Assembly: GCF_004745805.1 (NCBI RefSeq) | Contig: NZ_SRLQ01000004.1 | Location: forward strand, 186,001 to 250,000 | Length of the DNA stretch: 64,000 bases | Source: Mycolicibacterium sp. CH28 | Lineage (GTDB): Bacteria; Actinomycetota; Actinomycetes; Mycobacteriales; Mycobacteriaceae | Direction: 5' to 3' | Shown: one piece after another, positions 21,401 through 33,261 of the stretch | Position numbering within the stretch: the first letter of the stretch is position 1 | Layout of the letters: every line of letters begins with the position of its first letter | Made by a program: the position numbers and the translations under genes | The notes under the pieces: generated by a model | Told to the model about the DNA's origin: nothing | Seen by the model: only the letters and a program-made list of their open reading frames with translations | The model's database searches: none

Positions 21401-21836
21401 TCCCGAAGAGGCTGAAGCCATCGTTGCCGAGATCGGCAGGCTGCTCGGTTCGGCGTGGACCGACGAAGACGGCACCCGGCCACTGAGCGCCGCCGACGTG
21501 TTGGTCGTCACCCCCTACAACGCCCAGGTAGTGCTGCTGCGAAACCTGCTCGACCAGGCCGGTCTGCACGAGGTCCAGGCCGGCACCGTGGACAAGTTCC
21601 AGGGCCGGCAGGCTCCGGTGGTGTTCGTCTCGATGGTGGCCTCCTCGATCGATGACGTGCCGCGCGGAATCTCGTTCCTGCTCAACCGCAATCGGCTCAA
21701 TGTCGCGATCAGCCGCGCCAAGTACGCCGCGGTGATCGTGCGCTCGAGGATGCTCACCGAATACCTGCCGTCGACGCCGGCGGGCCTGGTGGAGTTGGGG
21801 GCATTCCTGTCCATCTGTGATAAACCCACGCCATGA
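18411..21836 (+). CDS. TM0106-family nuclease/exonuclease/helicase fusion (Rv1251c-like)
   Basis: 1141-residue protein combining three predicted nucleic-acid enzymes. Residues about 1-230: RecB-like PD-(D/E)XK nuclease (ADFLLLDGD, RDTKLAR, QLAAYAETL) with a CxxCPxC cluster. Residues about 300-520: a DnaQ/YprB-like exonuclease with acidic motifs in FFDFEGDP, VDLYPLV and YNHYDCRST. Residues about 750-1130: an SF1 Upf1-like helicase with Walker A GPPGTGKT, Walker B LLVIEEAGQ, LGDPQQLPQ, YRMHP, TVDKFQGRQ and LNVAISRAKY. All key motifs look intact. GTG at 18411 has TACAGT ending 6 nt upstream (leaderless type). It is coupled by ATGA to the FAD oxidase gene. It carries an in-frame repeat-like insertion at 19425-19457. 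DNA-repair or RNA roles are possible; function unproven. Confidence 0.88.
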   Translation: MFVADGRVIYSASDLAAAARCEYALLRAFDAQLGRGPAVSVHDDLLARTAELGGQHEQRHLDGLRSAGDVAVIGRPAYTVAGLTAAAQATVRAVEQRAPVIYQAAMFDGRFVGFADFLLLDGDRYRLRDTKLARSVKVEALLQLAAYAETLATAGVAVHDEVELVLGNATTVGYRVDELLPVYRSRRGELQALLDRHLAAESAVRWDDDTVRACMRCPECETQVRDHDDLLLVAGMRVGQRARLIESGITTMTGLASHDGPVPGLAARALTALTRQAALQIAPDVDGKPPWEILDPQPLMLLPDPDKGDLFFDFEGDPLWTADGTDWGLEYMFGVLGAGGQERSDRGKRSGEEFTPLWAHDRAQERKALRDFLQMVRKRRKRYPKMHIYHYAPYEKTALLRLAGRYGEGENEVDDLLRNGVLVDLYPLVRKSIRAGTKNYSLKSLEPLYMGSELRTGDVTTATDSITMYARYCDLRAEGRDDEAATVLKEIEDYNHYDCRSTRKLRDWLLQRAFESGVPPMGPPPVRDTGQVQIVDDLDRRLARFAGEDLVARSPEQRAVAMIAAARGYHRREDKPFWWGHFDRLTSPVDEWSDAPGVFLAEHAELTIDWNVPPRARKQQRRLLLSGTMAAGELGSEMYALYAPPTPAGLSDDPENRAYAAVTVIECDDPAAPTEVLVMEREPKTGGTFTQLPFALTPGPPFQTRALRESIDTVATAVAAGLPELPHCAVVDVLLRRPPRTGAPLPRTGDSAADITAALLALDRSYVAVHGPPGTGKTHTAARVIAGLVNNHRWRIGVVAQSHAVVENLFRDIIGAGVDASLVAKKHSGAGPWTDIDEKAYPAFIEDHDGCVIGGTAWDFANDSRVPQASLDLLVIEEAGQFSLANTITVAAAATNLLLLGDPQQLPQVSQGTHPEPVDSSALGWLVDGRHTLPENLGYFLDRSYRMHPAVCAAVSRLSYDGRLHSVEDRTAARRLAGCQPGVRVLALDHDGNSTDSPEEAEAIVAEIGRLLGSAWTDEDGTRPLSAADVLVVTPYNAQVVLLRNLLDQAGLHEVQAGTVDKFQGRQAPVVFVSMVASSIDDVPRGISFLLNRNRLNVAISRAKYAAVIVRSRMLTEYLPSTPAGLVELGAFLSICDKPTP
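19425..19457. repeat. Repeat-like element inserted in frame in the TM0106 gene
   Basis: A purine-rich stretch containing CAGGAGCGAAGCGACCGGGG encodes GGQERSDRGKRSGEE, a hydrophilic insert between the exonuclease-domain strands MFGVLG and FTPLWAHDR. AGGAGCGARGC also occurs in the tandem repeat at 8448-8637 (minus strand). Similar short GAGCGAAGCGAC motifs are dispersed in mycobacterial genomes (general knowledge, not checked). I read it as a repeat that landed in frame. Confidence 0.45.
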
Positions 21837-23185
21837 GCTCAACGCTGACCGACCGGTTGCAATCCGTTGTGGGTGCCGCGCACGTCGTCACCGATGCCGA
21901 CGTTCTCGACGGTCGCAGCGTGGACTACACCGGCCGCTACCGGGGCCACGCCAGCGCCTTGGTGCGCCCGGGTTCGGCCGACGAGGTGGCTGCGGTGCTG
22001 CGGGAGTGCCGGGCAGCGGGCATCTGTGTGACGGTGCAGGGTGGGCGCACCTCACTGGTAGCGGGCACGGTGCCCGAGCACGACGACGTATTGCTGTCCA
22101 CCGAACGGTTGACCGAGATCGGCGAGGTCGACGTGGTCGAGCGGCGCATCCGGGTGGGAGCCGGTGTGACAGCGGCTGCCGTGCAACGAGCGGCCGCCGC
22201 GGCGGGTCTGTTGTTCGGGGTCGACCTCGCTGCCCGGGACTCGGCCACCGTGGGCGGCATGGCCTCGACCAACGCCGGCGGGCTGCGCACCGTGCGCTAC
22301 GGCAACATGGGCGAACAGGTCACCGGCCTGGACGTCGCGCTGCCCGACGGGTCGGTGGTGCACCGGCACAGCCACGTCCGCGCCGACAACACCGGCTACG
22401 ACCTGGGCGCGCTGTTCGTCGGTGCCGAGGGCACCCTGGGCGTGATCACCGGCCTGGACCTACGCCTGCACCCGGTGCCTGCGCACCGCGTGACGGCGGT
22501 GTGCGGCTTCGCCGACCTGGACGCGCTGGTCGCCACCGGGCGGACGTTGCGCGACACCGAATCCATCGCCGCGCTGGAGCTCGTCGACGGACGGGCCGCC
22601 GCCTTGGCCGCCGAACGCTTCGATGTCGCGGTCCCCACCGGGGGCGACTGGCTGCTGCTCATCGAACTGGCCGGCGACACCGACCTGACCGAACGGCTCG
22701 CCGACGCACTCGAAGACGCGCAGCTGTGCGATGAGCCCGCCGTGGGTATCGACAACACCGCCCAGCAACGACTCTGGCAGGTCCGCGAATCCACCGCCGA
22801 AGTGGTCGGACTGTTCGGGCCGCCGCTGAAATTCGATGTGTCACTTCCGTTGTCGGCAATCCCTTCGTTCGCCGCCGACTCCGCGGCACTGGTCGGCGAG
22901 CATGCACCCGGGGCGATACCGGTGCTGTTCGGCCACATCGGCGAGGGCAATTTGCACCTCAACGTCCTGCGTTGCGGCGCCGAACAGGAAAGTCAGCTAT
23001 ACACGGCGATGATGGAACTCATTGCCGCCCATGGCGGTAACGTCAGCTCGGAGCACGGGGTGGGCAGCCGAAAGCGGGCTTATCTGTCGATGTCGCGCCA
23101 AGCCGCCGACATCGCCGCCATGCGGGCCATCAAGGCAGCTTTCGACCCGACGGGGTATCTGAACCCCGCGGTGTTGTTCGCCTGA
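21833..23185 (+). CDS. FAD-linked oxidase, GlcD-like (Rv1257c-like)
   Basis: 450-residue FAD-dependent 2-hydroxyacid dehydrogenase of the glycolate/D-lactate oxidase family. The PCMH-type FAD-binding domain contains VTVQGGRTSLVAGTVP (about residues 65-80), DSATVGGMASTNAGGLRTVRYGNMGEQVTGL and VGAEGTLGVITGL. The C-terminal domain carries the FGHIGEGNLHLN metal/substrate motif and SSEHGVGSRKRAYL. Substrate could be D-lactate, glycolate or D-2-hydroxyglutarate. ATG overlaps the stop of the preceding nuclease-helicase gene. In M. tuberculosis the homologue lies beside cyp130 rather than Rv1251c, so its position has shifted. Confidence 0.88.
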   Translation: MSSTLTDRLQSVVGAAHVVTDADVLDGRSVDYTGRYRGHASALVRPGSADEVAAVLRECRAAGICVTVQGGRTSLVAGTVPEHDDVLLSTERLTEIGEVDVVERRIRVGAGVTAAAVQRAAAAAGLLFGVDLAARDSATVGGMASTNAGGLRTVRYGNMGEQVTGLDVALPDGSVVHRHSHVRADNTGYDLGALFVGAEGTLGVITGLDLRLHPVPAHRVTAVCGFADLDALVATGRTLRDTESIAALELVDGRAAALAAERFDVAVPTGGDWLLLIELAGDTDLTERLADALEDAQLCDEPAVGIDNTAQQRLWQVRESTAEVVGLFGPPLKFDVSLPLSAIPSFAADSAALVGEHAPGAIPVLFGHIGEGNLHLNVLRCGAEQESQLYTAMMELIAAHGGNVSSEHGVGSRKRAYLSMSRQAADIAAMRAIKAAFDPTGYLNPAVLFA

Positions 23186-23195
23186 CTCCGCCGGG

Positions 23196-25214
23196 TCAGT
23201 CGCGGTTCGGCAGCGAGTGGCGGCCGTATCTTTCGGTGTCGTCCGGGTCGTCGCGATGATGACGCGCGCGCCGGGGCTCGTACCCCTCGCTGAGCCGGTG
23301 CCGGGACTGGGCTTCCGACAGCGGATGCGGGCGGTCCAGCCGCTGGGCGTAGGCGTCATCCTCGAAGTGAAAACCATTGTGGGCAAACCCGATCGGCTCG
23401 GAGGTCGGCGCCGGCGGGAGCGGCTCGGCGACCGGACGCCCCCAGGTGATGCGTTCGGTCTCGTCGTCCGGCTCGAACAGCGGCTGATGGCCGGGCTCGC
23501 GGTCGACCACGTACTCGACGTAATCGTCGTCGTCATAGCCGCTGGCGTAATCGCCGTCGTCGTCGTAATCGCCGTCGTCGTCGTAATCGCCGTCGTCGTC
23601 GTAATCGCCGTCGTCGTCGTAATCGCCGTCGTCGTCGTAATCGTAGTCGTCGTAGTAGACCGGGATCGAGTCGGTGATCGCGTCATCGTCGGCCCGCACC
23701 GGAGCAAGCCGGGAGCCCAGCCCACCGAGGAGAAACAGCGCGGCGATGATGCCGAACAACGCGACGAACCCCGGCAGTAGCATCGATTGGGCCAGGGCTG
23801 CAGAGAACGGCTCGTGCAGGAACGACGGCAGCTTCAGCACCGCGAGCTCACCCGGTTGCGCTCCGGCGGGCGCCGCCGGCATTTCGTCGTTGATCCGCGA
23901 TGCCATGAAGGCGGCCATCCCGGCGCTGCCGAGCACCGAGCCCACCTGCCGCGTCGCGTTGTAGACGCCGGAACCAGCGCCCGCCAGGTGCGGGGGCAGA
24001 TTGCGGGTGGCGGTTGCCGCCAGCGGCGCCCAGATGAACGCCATCCCGACCCCCATCGCGGTCAGCGGTATCAGCAGCCGCCAGATCGGCGTCGTCGGCG
24101 TCATGTCGATCGACAGCCACGTCAGGGCGATCGCCAGCACCGAGAAGCCGAACCCGATGATCGGCCGCGGGTGCGCGCGGTCGACCAGCCGGCCCACGAA
24201 CGGCGCCAGCACACCGCTGGCCACCGCCATCGGCGCGATGAGCAATGCCGACCGGGTCGGGGTCAGACCGCACACCACCTGGGCATAGAACATCACCGGC
24301 AGCATCATCGCGGTGACCACGAAGCCGATTACCGCGATGGCGAGATTGGCCAGGCTGAAGTCCCGGTCGGCGAAGATCTGCAGCGGTATCAGCGGCTCGT
24401 TGCGGTTCATCGACTGCCAGTAGACGAACGCGGTGAAACATCCGATACCCGCGACGATTACCGCCCAGATCCAGGCCGCCCAGTGGTGGCTCTGGCCTTC
24501 CTGCAGCCCGAACACCACGAGGAACATGCCGAGTCCGGAGAGCACCACGCCCGGCACGTCGAAACGGTGGCGGCGGGTCGGCACGGTCGGGACGAGCCAC
24601 ACCGCAAGCGCCAGACCGACTACCCCGATCGGCACGTTGACGAAGAAGATCCACTCCCAGCCCAGGTGGTCGACCAGGACACCGCCGGCCAGCGGCCCGA
24701 CCAGCGTGGCCACCCCCGCCGTCGCACCCCACAGGCTCATCGCCACGCCGCGGCGCTCGGCCGGGAAGATCCGGGTGATCATCGACAGGGTCTGGGGCGT
24801 GAGCAAGGCGGCACCCACCCCCTGCACCACCCGCGCGGCGATCAGGGTGTCGACGGAACCGGCCAGCCCACACCACAACGAGGACGCGGTGAAGATCGCC
24901 AAACCGATGATGTAGAGGTTCTTGGGCCCGAACCGGTCACCAAACCGGCCGGCCAGCAGCAGCGGCACCGCGTAGGCCAGCAAGTAGGCGCTGGTCACCC
25001 AGATCACCGTGTCGTAGTCGGTGATCTTCAGTGCATCCATGATGCTGGGGTTGGCGACGGCGACGATCGTCGAGTCGACCAGGATCATGAAGAAGCCGAC
25101 CATCATGGCCCACAGCGCGTTCCACGGATTCGGCGGTACATCGGTGGCCACGGCCGGATCGGGTTGCCAGTCCGCGTCCGGCTCAGGGCCGGCCACCCTC
25201 CTGGTCACATCCAC
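23196..25214 (-). CDS. MFS drug exporter, 14-TM EmrB/QacA type, with Asp/Tyr repeat tail (Rv1250-like)
   Basis: 672-residue proton-coupled transporter of the DHA2 family. The first helix carries the family motif in [17 protein letters not shown], motif A is [10 protein letters not shown] and motif C appears as [25 protein letters not shown]. Fourteen membrane segments end near residue 490. The remaining ~180 residues are a cytosolic acidic tail including five perfect copies of a six-residue D/G/Y unit, followed by an Arg/His-rich end. Rv1250 is about 90 residues shorter. ATG at 25214 follows AACGAGG. Substrate unknown; likely multidrug or lipid export. Confidence 0.9.
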   Translation of the reverse strand: MDVTRRVAGPEPDADWQPDPAVATDVPPNPWNALWAMMVGFFMILVDSTIVAVANPSIMDALKITDYDTVIWVTSAYLLAYAVPLLLAGRFGDRFGPKNLYIIGLAIFTASSLWCGLAGSVDTLIAARVVQGVGAALLTPQTLSMITRIFPAERRGVAMSLWGATAGVATLVGPLAGGVLVDHLGWEWIFFVNVPIGVVGLALAVWLVPTVPTRRHRFDVPGVVLSGLGMFLVVFGLQEGQSHHWAAWIWAVIVAGIGCFTAFVYWQSMNRNEPLIPLQIFADRDFSLANLAIAVIGFVVTAMMLPVMFYAQVVCGLTPTRSALLIAPMAVASGVLAPFVGRLVDRAHPRPIIGFGFSVLAIALTWLSIDMTPTTPIWRLLIPLTAMGVGMAFIWAPLAATATRNLPPHLAGAGSGVYNATRQVGSVLGSAGMAAFMASRINDEMPAAPAGAQPGELAVLKLPSFLHEPFSAALAQSMLLPGFVALFGIIAALFLLGGLGSRLAPVRADDDAITDSIPVYYDDYDYDDDGDYDDDGDYDDDGDYDDDGDYDDDGDYASGYDDDDYVEYVVDREPGHQPLFEPDDETERITWGRPVAEPLPPAPTSEPIGFAHNGFHFEDDAYAQRLDRPHPLSEAQSRHRLSEGYEPRRARHHRDDPDDTERYGRHSLPNRD
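23553..23642. repeat. Five perfect 18-bp tandem repeats in the MFS C-terminal tail
   Basis: GCCGTCGTCGTCGTAATC is repeated five times without a mismatch, encoding (DYDDDG)5 on the minus strand. The unit is a multiple of 3, so copy-number change would keep the frame. Perfect identity suggests recent expansion by slippage. Confidence 0.95.
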
Positions 25215-25505
25215 ACCTCGTTTCGGCTTCCCAACGATGGTCGCGCCAACCCGCTGACGACCTCCTCGGCCCCGCCCGTGCGATCGATCAGCAGCGACAC
25301 CCTGTGCTCAACGCCGATGCGGGTGCTCCAGCTTCCGGCCGTCGTCGCGCTCGACGTCGAGACTATCCAGCCACCGCCCCGCTGCCCCGCGGTGGCCCCG
25401 GGAAAAAGCCGGCTCGTTGGGCGTAGGTTGGGGCTGGACAGCTGTCGGGGGACGTGTCCCTATGGAGAACCGACGCCGGACGATTTCCAGCCGAGGAGGA
25501 ACACC
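25215..25505. other. Divergent promoter region between MFS exporter and Rv2629-like gene
   Basis: This 291-bp gap contains no supported gene. It carries a perfect GGGAC-GT-GTCCC inverted repeat at 25449-25460 and the GAGGAGG ribosome site of the downstream gene. No further structure is evident. Confidence 0.5.
25449..25460. promoter_or_regulatory. GGGAC-N2-GTCCC palindrome upstream of Rv2629-like gene
   Basis: A perfect 5+5 inverted repeat ending 45 bp before the start codon. The half-sites equal those of the mycobacterial dormancy (DosR) box, but that consensus has a 4-bp spacer rather than 2 bp, so it is not a canonical DosR site. The Rv2629 gene of M. tuberculosis belongs to the DosR regulon, which makes the resemblance worth noting. 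Confidence 0.35.
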
Positions 25506-26609
25506 ATGCATTCGGATCGCTTTCGCCCATTGGCGGACGCCAAAGGTCCATTCGTGTCGATCTATTTCGACGATTCGCACGACACCCAGGACGCGTCTGC
25601 GCAACTCGACGCCAGGCTCCGCGATGTGCGCAAGCACCTCGAGGAGCAGTCCGTCGAGGCGGCGGTGATCGAAGCGATCGACAGCGCCGTTCGCGGCGTC
25701 CACCCGCCGGTGGGCCGTAGCGGCCGGGCGTTGATCGTCGCGGGTGACACCGTGGTGCTCGACGAGCACCTCATCCGGCCGCCGACGAGCACCGTCATCC
25801 GAGTTTCGGAACTGCCGTACCTGATTCCGGTCGTCGAGCACGGCCTGCTGCACACCGCGTACCTGCTGGTCGCCGTCGATCACGCCGGAGCCGACATCAC
25901 CGTGCACCGCGCCGGGCGGGTCAGCACCGAGAACCTCGAGGGTCAGGGCTACCCGATCCACAAGGCCAAGTCGGCCGAACACGAGTTCGGTGGAGCGCAA
26001 CCGCGGGTCGACGAAGCCATTCGCAAGAACATCCATGAGGTCGCCGACCGCGTCACCCAACTGCTCGACGAATCCGGGGCGGCGCTGGTGTTCATCGAGG
26101 GCGAGGTCGGCGCGCGCACCGCACTGGTGTCGGCACTGCCCGAGCGGGTCGCCGAGAAGGCCGTGCAGTTGCAGGGCGGTGGTCGCACGGCCGGAACCGA
26201 CCAGGCCGAGGTGCACCATGAAATCGGTCAGGAGTTCCTCAAACGCCGGCTGACCACGATCGACGACGCCGCCCAGCGGTTCGCCGCCGGTCGCGGCACC
26301 GGCCTGGCCGTCGAAGGCCTGGCCGATGTGACGGCCGCACTGCGGGACGGCGCGGTGGACACGTTGATCATCGGCGACATCGGGGATGTCACGGTCGTCG
26401 CCGACACCGATCTGGCCATGATCGCCCCTGACGCCGATACCCTGTCCGACCTTGGCGGTGCACCCGAGCGAACGCTGCGCGCCGACGAAGCCCTTCCGCT
26501 GCTGGCGGTGGTTACCAGTGCGGCGCTGGTGCGCACCGACGAGCGGATCAGCCCCGCCGACGGCATCGGCGCGGTCCTGCGGTACGCGGAGAACAGCTCG
26601 GCGAGCTGA
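25506..26609 (+). CDS. Rv2629-like protein (bacterial eRF1-type fold)
   Basis: 367-residue soluble protein, starting MHSDRFRPLADAKGPFVSIYFDDSHDTQDA, similar along its length to M. tuberculosis Rv2629, a dormancy-regulon protein. It contains VAVDHAGADITVHRAG, then QEFLKRRLTTIDDAAQRFAAGRGTGLAVEGLADVTAALRDGAVDTLIIGD, a layout recalling archaeal/eukaryotic release factor 1 domains 2-3. A ribosome-associated or rescue role is speculative. ATG is preceded by GAGGAGG, a strong ribosome site; a much longer in-frame reading upstream runs antisense to the MFS gene and is rejected. Its stop lies 2 bp from the convergent MFS stop. Confidence 0.85.
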   Translation: MHSDRFRPLADAKGPFVSIYFDDSHDTQDASAQLDARLRDVRKHLEEQSVEAAVIEAIDSAVRGVHPPVGRSGRALIVAGDTVVLDEHLIRPPTSTVIRVSELPYLIPVVEHGLLHTAYLLVAVDHAGADITVHRAGRVSTENLEGQGYPIHKAKSAEHEFGGAQPRVDEAIRKNIHEVADRVTQLLDESGAALVFIEGEVGARTALVSALPERVAEKAVQLQGGGRTAGTDQAEVHHEIGQEFLKRRLTTIDDAAQRFAAGRGTGLAVEGLADVTAALRDGAVDTLIIGDIGDVTVVADTDLAMIAPDADTLSDLGGAPERTLRADEALPLLAVVTSAALVRTDERISPADGIGAVLRYAENSSAS

Positions 26610-26611
26610 AC

Positions 26612-27877
26612 CTAGGCGGTCTCGGCGTCGACGGCATCGTCGGCGCCGGGAGCGCCGACTGCCAACAACGCTAGGAGCGCGATCGCCACCCCGGCGGTCA
26701 TCACCACCGACAGCGCGATCTCGTCGTTGCCGAGCAGGCCCACCATCGGTGCGATCACCGCGCCCAGCCCGAACTGGGCGGCGCCCAGCAGCGCGGCCGC
26801 GGTTCCGGCAGCCTCGTGATGGCGTGACAGCGCCACCGCCGGCGCGTTCGGCATGACGAAGCCCAGCATGGCCAGTACCGCCCACACCGGGAGCACGAAC
26901 CCGTACACACCGCCGGTGTGGGTCGCCGACAGCGCGATGAACACCGCACCGGCCGTGCACGCGGCGACCAGCGCCCACACCACGATGCGCTGCGGTGCGA
27001 AGCGACGCAGCAACACCACGTTGAACTGGGTTGCGGCGATCAGGGCGATCGCGCCGGCGCCGAACACCACGGCGAAGCTCTGCTGATCGAGGCCGTAGCG
27101 GCCCTGCAGGACGAACGATGCGCCCGCGATGTAGGCAAACAGGCCCGCCATCCCGAGTGCTGCCACCACGACCAGGATCACGAACCGCGCGTCACGGAGC
27201 AGCGAAAGGTAGGTCGCCGCGATGGACCGCGCCCGCAGCGGACGCCGGTGGCCGGGCGGCAGGGTCTCGGGCAATGCCAGCGCCGCCAGCAGCAGCAGCG
27301 CCCCGGCCAGCACGATCAGCACCGCGAACACCCAATGCCAGGACGCCTTGAGTAGCACCGCAGCACCCAGCGACGGCGCGAGGACCGGCGCCACCCCGAG
27401 GACGAGCATGAGCCGCGACATCACCGTCGCCGCCTCGGAATCGTCGAAAAGATCGCCGACCACCGCGAGGGCGACCACCATCGCCGCGGCCGCACCCATC
27501 CCCTGCAGCCCGCGGGCCAGGCTCAGCACCGTCACGTTGGGGGCGATCAGGCACAGCACCGAGGCGACCATGTGCAGCACGATCCCGGCTATCAGCGGCC
27601 GGCGGCGGCCCAGTGAGTCCGACAGCGGGCCCACGATCAGCTGGCCCAGCGCCAGACCGGCCAGCGTGCCGGTCAACGTCAGTTGCGCCACCGAGGACGA
27701 CACCGCCAGCTCCTTGGCGATGCCCGGCAGCGCGGGCAGATACATGTCGATCGTCAGTGGTCCCAGCGCCACCAGGGCACCAAGCACGACGATCATCCGG
27801 ACCCGGCTCGGGGGTGCCACCTCCCCGGTGGCAGATGGCGCCTTGCCGGTTGTGGTCACGATCGGCGATGTTGCCAT
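26612..27877 (-). CDS. MFS exporter, 12-TM Bcr/CflA drug-resistance type
   Basis: 421-residue proton antiporter of the DHA1 Bcr/CflA family. The first helix contains [19 protein letters not shown], the family hallmark, followed by [19 protein letters not shown] (motif A) and [22 protein letters not shown] (around motif B). Twelve hydrophobic segments are visible and the C-terminus is short. ATG at 27877 (MATSPIVTT) is chosen; ATG at 27892 is in frame and equally lacks a clear ribosome site. Possible substrates include bicyclomycin-like drugs, sulfonamides or cysteine. Divergent from the next gene. Confidence 0.88.
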   Translation of the reverse strand: MATSPIVTTTGKAPSATGEVAPPSRVRMIVVLGALVALGPLTIDMYLPALPGIAKELAVSSSVAQLTLTGTLAGLALGQLIVGPLSDSLGRRRPLIAGIVLHMVASVLCLIAPNVTVLSLARGLQGMGAAAAMVVALAVVGDLFDDSEAATVMSRLMLVLGVAPVLAPSLGAAVLLKASWHWVFAVLIVLAGALLLLAALALPETLPPGHRRPLRARSIAATYLSLLRDARFVILVVVAALGMAGLFAYIAGASFVLQGRYGLDQQSFAVVFGAGAIALIAATQFNVVLLRRFAPQRIVVWALVAACTAGAVFIALSATHTGGVYGFVLPVWAVLAMLGFVMPNAPAVALSRHHEAAGTAAALLGAAQFGLGAVIAPMVGLLGNDEIALSVVMTAGVAIALLALLAVGAPGADDAVDAETA

Positions 27878-28010
27878 GCTGAGCCACAGCATGCCCCGCG
27901 GTCTTTTTGTTCCTCCTGCACTTTCCGACGCGTGGTGACCCGGATCACCGCGGGGCACGTTCGAGAGGTGATCGTTCGTTAGCCTGGGGACACCAACGGA
28001 AGGCACACGC

Positions 28011-28805
28011 ATGAAGGTTCTTCGGTGGGGCACTCGGTCTGATGTCGCCGGCCAGGCGGCTCCGGTGTCCGATGTCGCCGGCCAGGTGCCGGCCCAGATC
28101 GACGACGATGCCACCATGTCGGCACGGGTGCTCTCCCAGGTCATCGAACGCAGCACCCGCGCGCAGGCGCCGGCGGTCAAGGCCTACGTCGCCCGGTTGC
28201 GCCGCTCACATCCCGAGGCGACGCCCTCCGACATCGTCCTCAAGCTCGAGAAGCGCTATCTGGCCGCAGTGATGGCCAGCGGCGCCGCCGTCGGGTCGGC
28301 CGCAGCCTTCCCCGGCATTGGCACGCTGGTCGCACTGTCGGCCGTCGCCGGGGAGACGTTGGTGTTCCTTGAGGCGACATCGGTGTTCGTGCTGGCCGTC
28401 GCCGAGGTGCACGGGATCCCGCTCGAGCAGCGGGAGCGGCGCCGGGCGCTGGTGCTCGCCGTGCTGGTCGGTGAGGAGAGCAAGGGGGCCATCGCCGACC
28501 TGCTGGGGCCGAACCGCACCAGCGGCGCCTGGCTGACCGAGGGCGCCGAGTTGCTGCCGTTGCCCGCCTTGTCGCAGCTCAACACGCGACTGATGCGGTA
28601 CTTCGTCAAGCGCTACACGCTGAAGCGGTCGGCTATGGCGTTCGGCAAGATGTTGCCCGTCGGCATCGGTGCCATGGTCGGCGGCGGCGGCAATCGACTG
28701 ATGGGCAAAAAGATCGTGAACAATGCGCGCACGGCTTTCGGCCCTGCGCCGAGCCGGTGGCGGGTGAATCTGCACCTGCTGCCTGCGATCCCCGACGAAA
28801 GGTAG
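28011..28805 (+). CDS. Conserved membrane-associated protein (Rv1249c-like)
   Basis: 264 residues of unknown function with one long hydrophobic region (about 85-135: LAAVMASGAAVGSAAAFPGIGTLVALSAVAGETLVFLEATSVFVLAVAEVHG; two membrane passes plausible) and a basic C-terminal half (YFVKRYTLKRSAMAFGKMLPVGIGAMVGGGGNRLMGKKI). The N-terminus contains a local duplication, SDVAGQ repeated at residues about 10 and 20, matching a direct DNA repeat of GATGTCGCCGGCCAGG at about 28040 and 28071. ATG at 28011 follows GGAAGG. It sits upstream of kgd, as in M. tuberculosis (Rv1249c-Rv1248c). Confidence 0.75.
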   Translation: MKVLRWGTRSDVAGQAAPVSDVAGQVPAQIDDDATMSARVLSQVIERSTRAQAPAVKAYVARLRRSHPEATPSDIVLKLEKRYLAAVMASGAAVGSAAAFPGIGTLVALSAVAGETLVFLEATSVFVLAVAEVHGIPLEQRERRRALVLAVLVGEESKGAIADLLGPNRTSGAWLTEGAELLPLPALSQLNTRLMRYFVKRYTLKRSAMAFGKMLPVGIGAMVGGGGNRLMGKKIVNNARTAFGPAPSRWRVNLHLLPAIPDER

Positions 28806-28987
28806 CCGTTCGCCGATGCAGTCGAACCAGCCGTCGCACCAGTCTGGGGCATGGCGGTGACGTGCTTCGGGAACGCGTAAGAGGGGTTAGCCTTTTAGAC
28901 GGCGGCCATGGTGTCGGGGCTTAACAGTGGGGGCAAACCGTCGGAGAGCGGCTTGCCCGGACGAAGGAATCGAGGCGAGCAACTGCC

Positions 28988-32719
<3,732 letters not shown>

Positions 32720-32734
32720 GACGCTCGACTGTGG

Positions 32735-32774
32735 GGCTCATGCACGCCACATGACGTCAGTGCGTGCATAAGCC
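32735..32774. terminator. Hairpin terminator between convergent kgd and DUF732 gene
   Basis: A 13-bp stem (GGCTCATGCACGC against GCGTGCATAAGCC, one mismatch) encloses a 14-nt loop that itself contains the perfect palindrome TGACGTCA. It begins 15 bp after the kgd stop and ends 11 bp before the stop of the opposing gene, so it could stop transcription from both sides. There is no U-tract, as is usual in mycobacteria. Confidence 0.65.
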
Positions 32775-32785
32775 ACACGCTCGGC

Positions 32786-33160
32786 CTAGAAGCCGAGGTT
32801 GTTCAGCAGCGGCAGCGGGATGGGTGACTGGCCGTTGGCCAGATCCGCGACCGCGCGCGGGCAGAAGAACGAGACCGCGATGCCGGTGAACATGGTGGCC
32901 GGGCCCAGCGGCCGGCCGAGCGTATCGGCGACAGTGGACGCGATATCGGCGGTGTTCTGACTGCGATCGGCCAGCAGCGGGCAGATCGACTGCCCCACCT
33001 CCACCGCCCGCCCCGGATCGATCCCGGTGATACCGGCATTGCCCAGCGCGGAGAGGAAGTCGTCGGCAGTGGGGTCGGCCTGGGCGGGAGCGGCAAGCGC
33101 CAAGGCGCCGGCGATGAGGCCTGCGGCCATCCCGGCGCTCGTCATACGGCGGAACGTCAT
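32786..33160 (-). CDS. DUF732 small secreted protein
   Basis: 124 residues with a Sec signal peptide (MTFRRMTSAGMAAGLIAGALALAAPAQA, cleavage predicted after AQA) and a DUF732 domain: DPTADDFLSALGNAGITGIDPGRAVEVGQSICPLLADRSQ. The two Cys (in SICPLL and FFCPRA) probably form a disulphide. Such proteins are numerous in mycobacteria and their function is unknown. ATG at 33160 is selected to place the signal peptide at the N-terminus; ATG at 33145 would also work. Convergent with kgd. Confidence 0.8.
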   Translation of the reverse strand: MTFRRMTSAGMAAGLIAGALALAAPAQADPTADDFLSALGNAGITGIDPGRAVEVGQSICPLLADRSQNTADIASTVADTLGRPLGPATMFTGIAVSFFCPRAVADLANGQSPIPLPLLNNLGF

Positions 33161-33261
33161 GCTGTAAGCATCGCGTGCCGGCATCCCGCTGTTACCGCGG
33201 GATGGTTCACCCGCTAGCCTAGGCACATTCGACACACGTCAAACAACTCGAGGAGCGTTTC

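Noticed and set aside
25449..25460. Canonical DosR box
   Set aside because: The spacer between GGGAC and GTCCC is 2 bp, not the 4 bp of the consensus, so only a DosR-like palindrome is claimed.
23787..25505. Long plus-strand reading frame leading into the Rv2629-like gene
   Set aside because: It is antisense to the MFS exporter and highly His/Arg/Gln-rich; a strong ribosome site and the conserved N-terminus place the true start at 25506.
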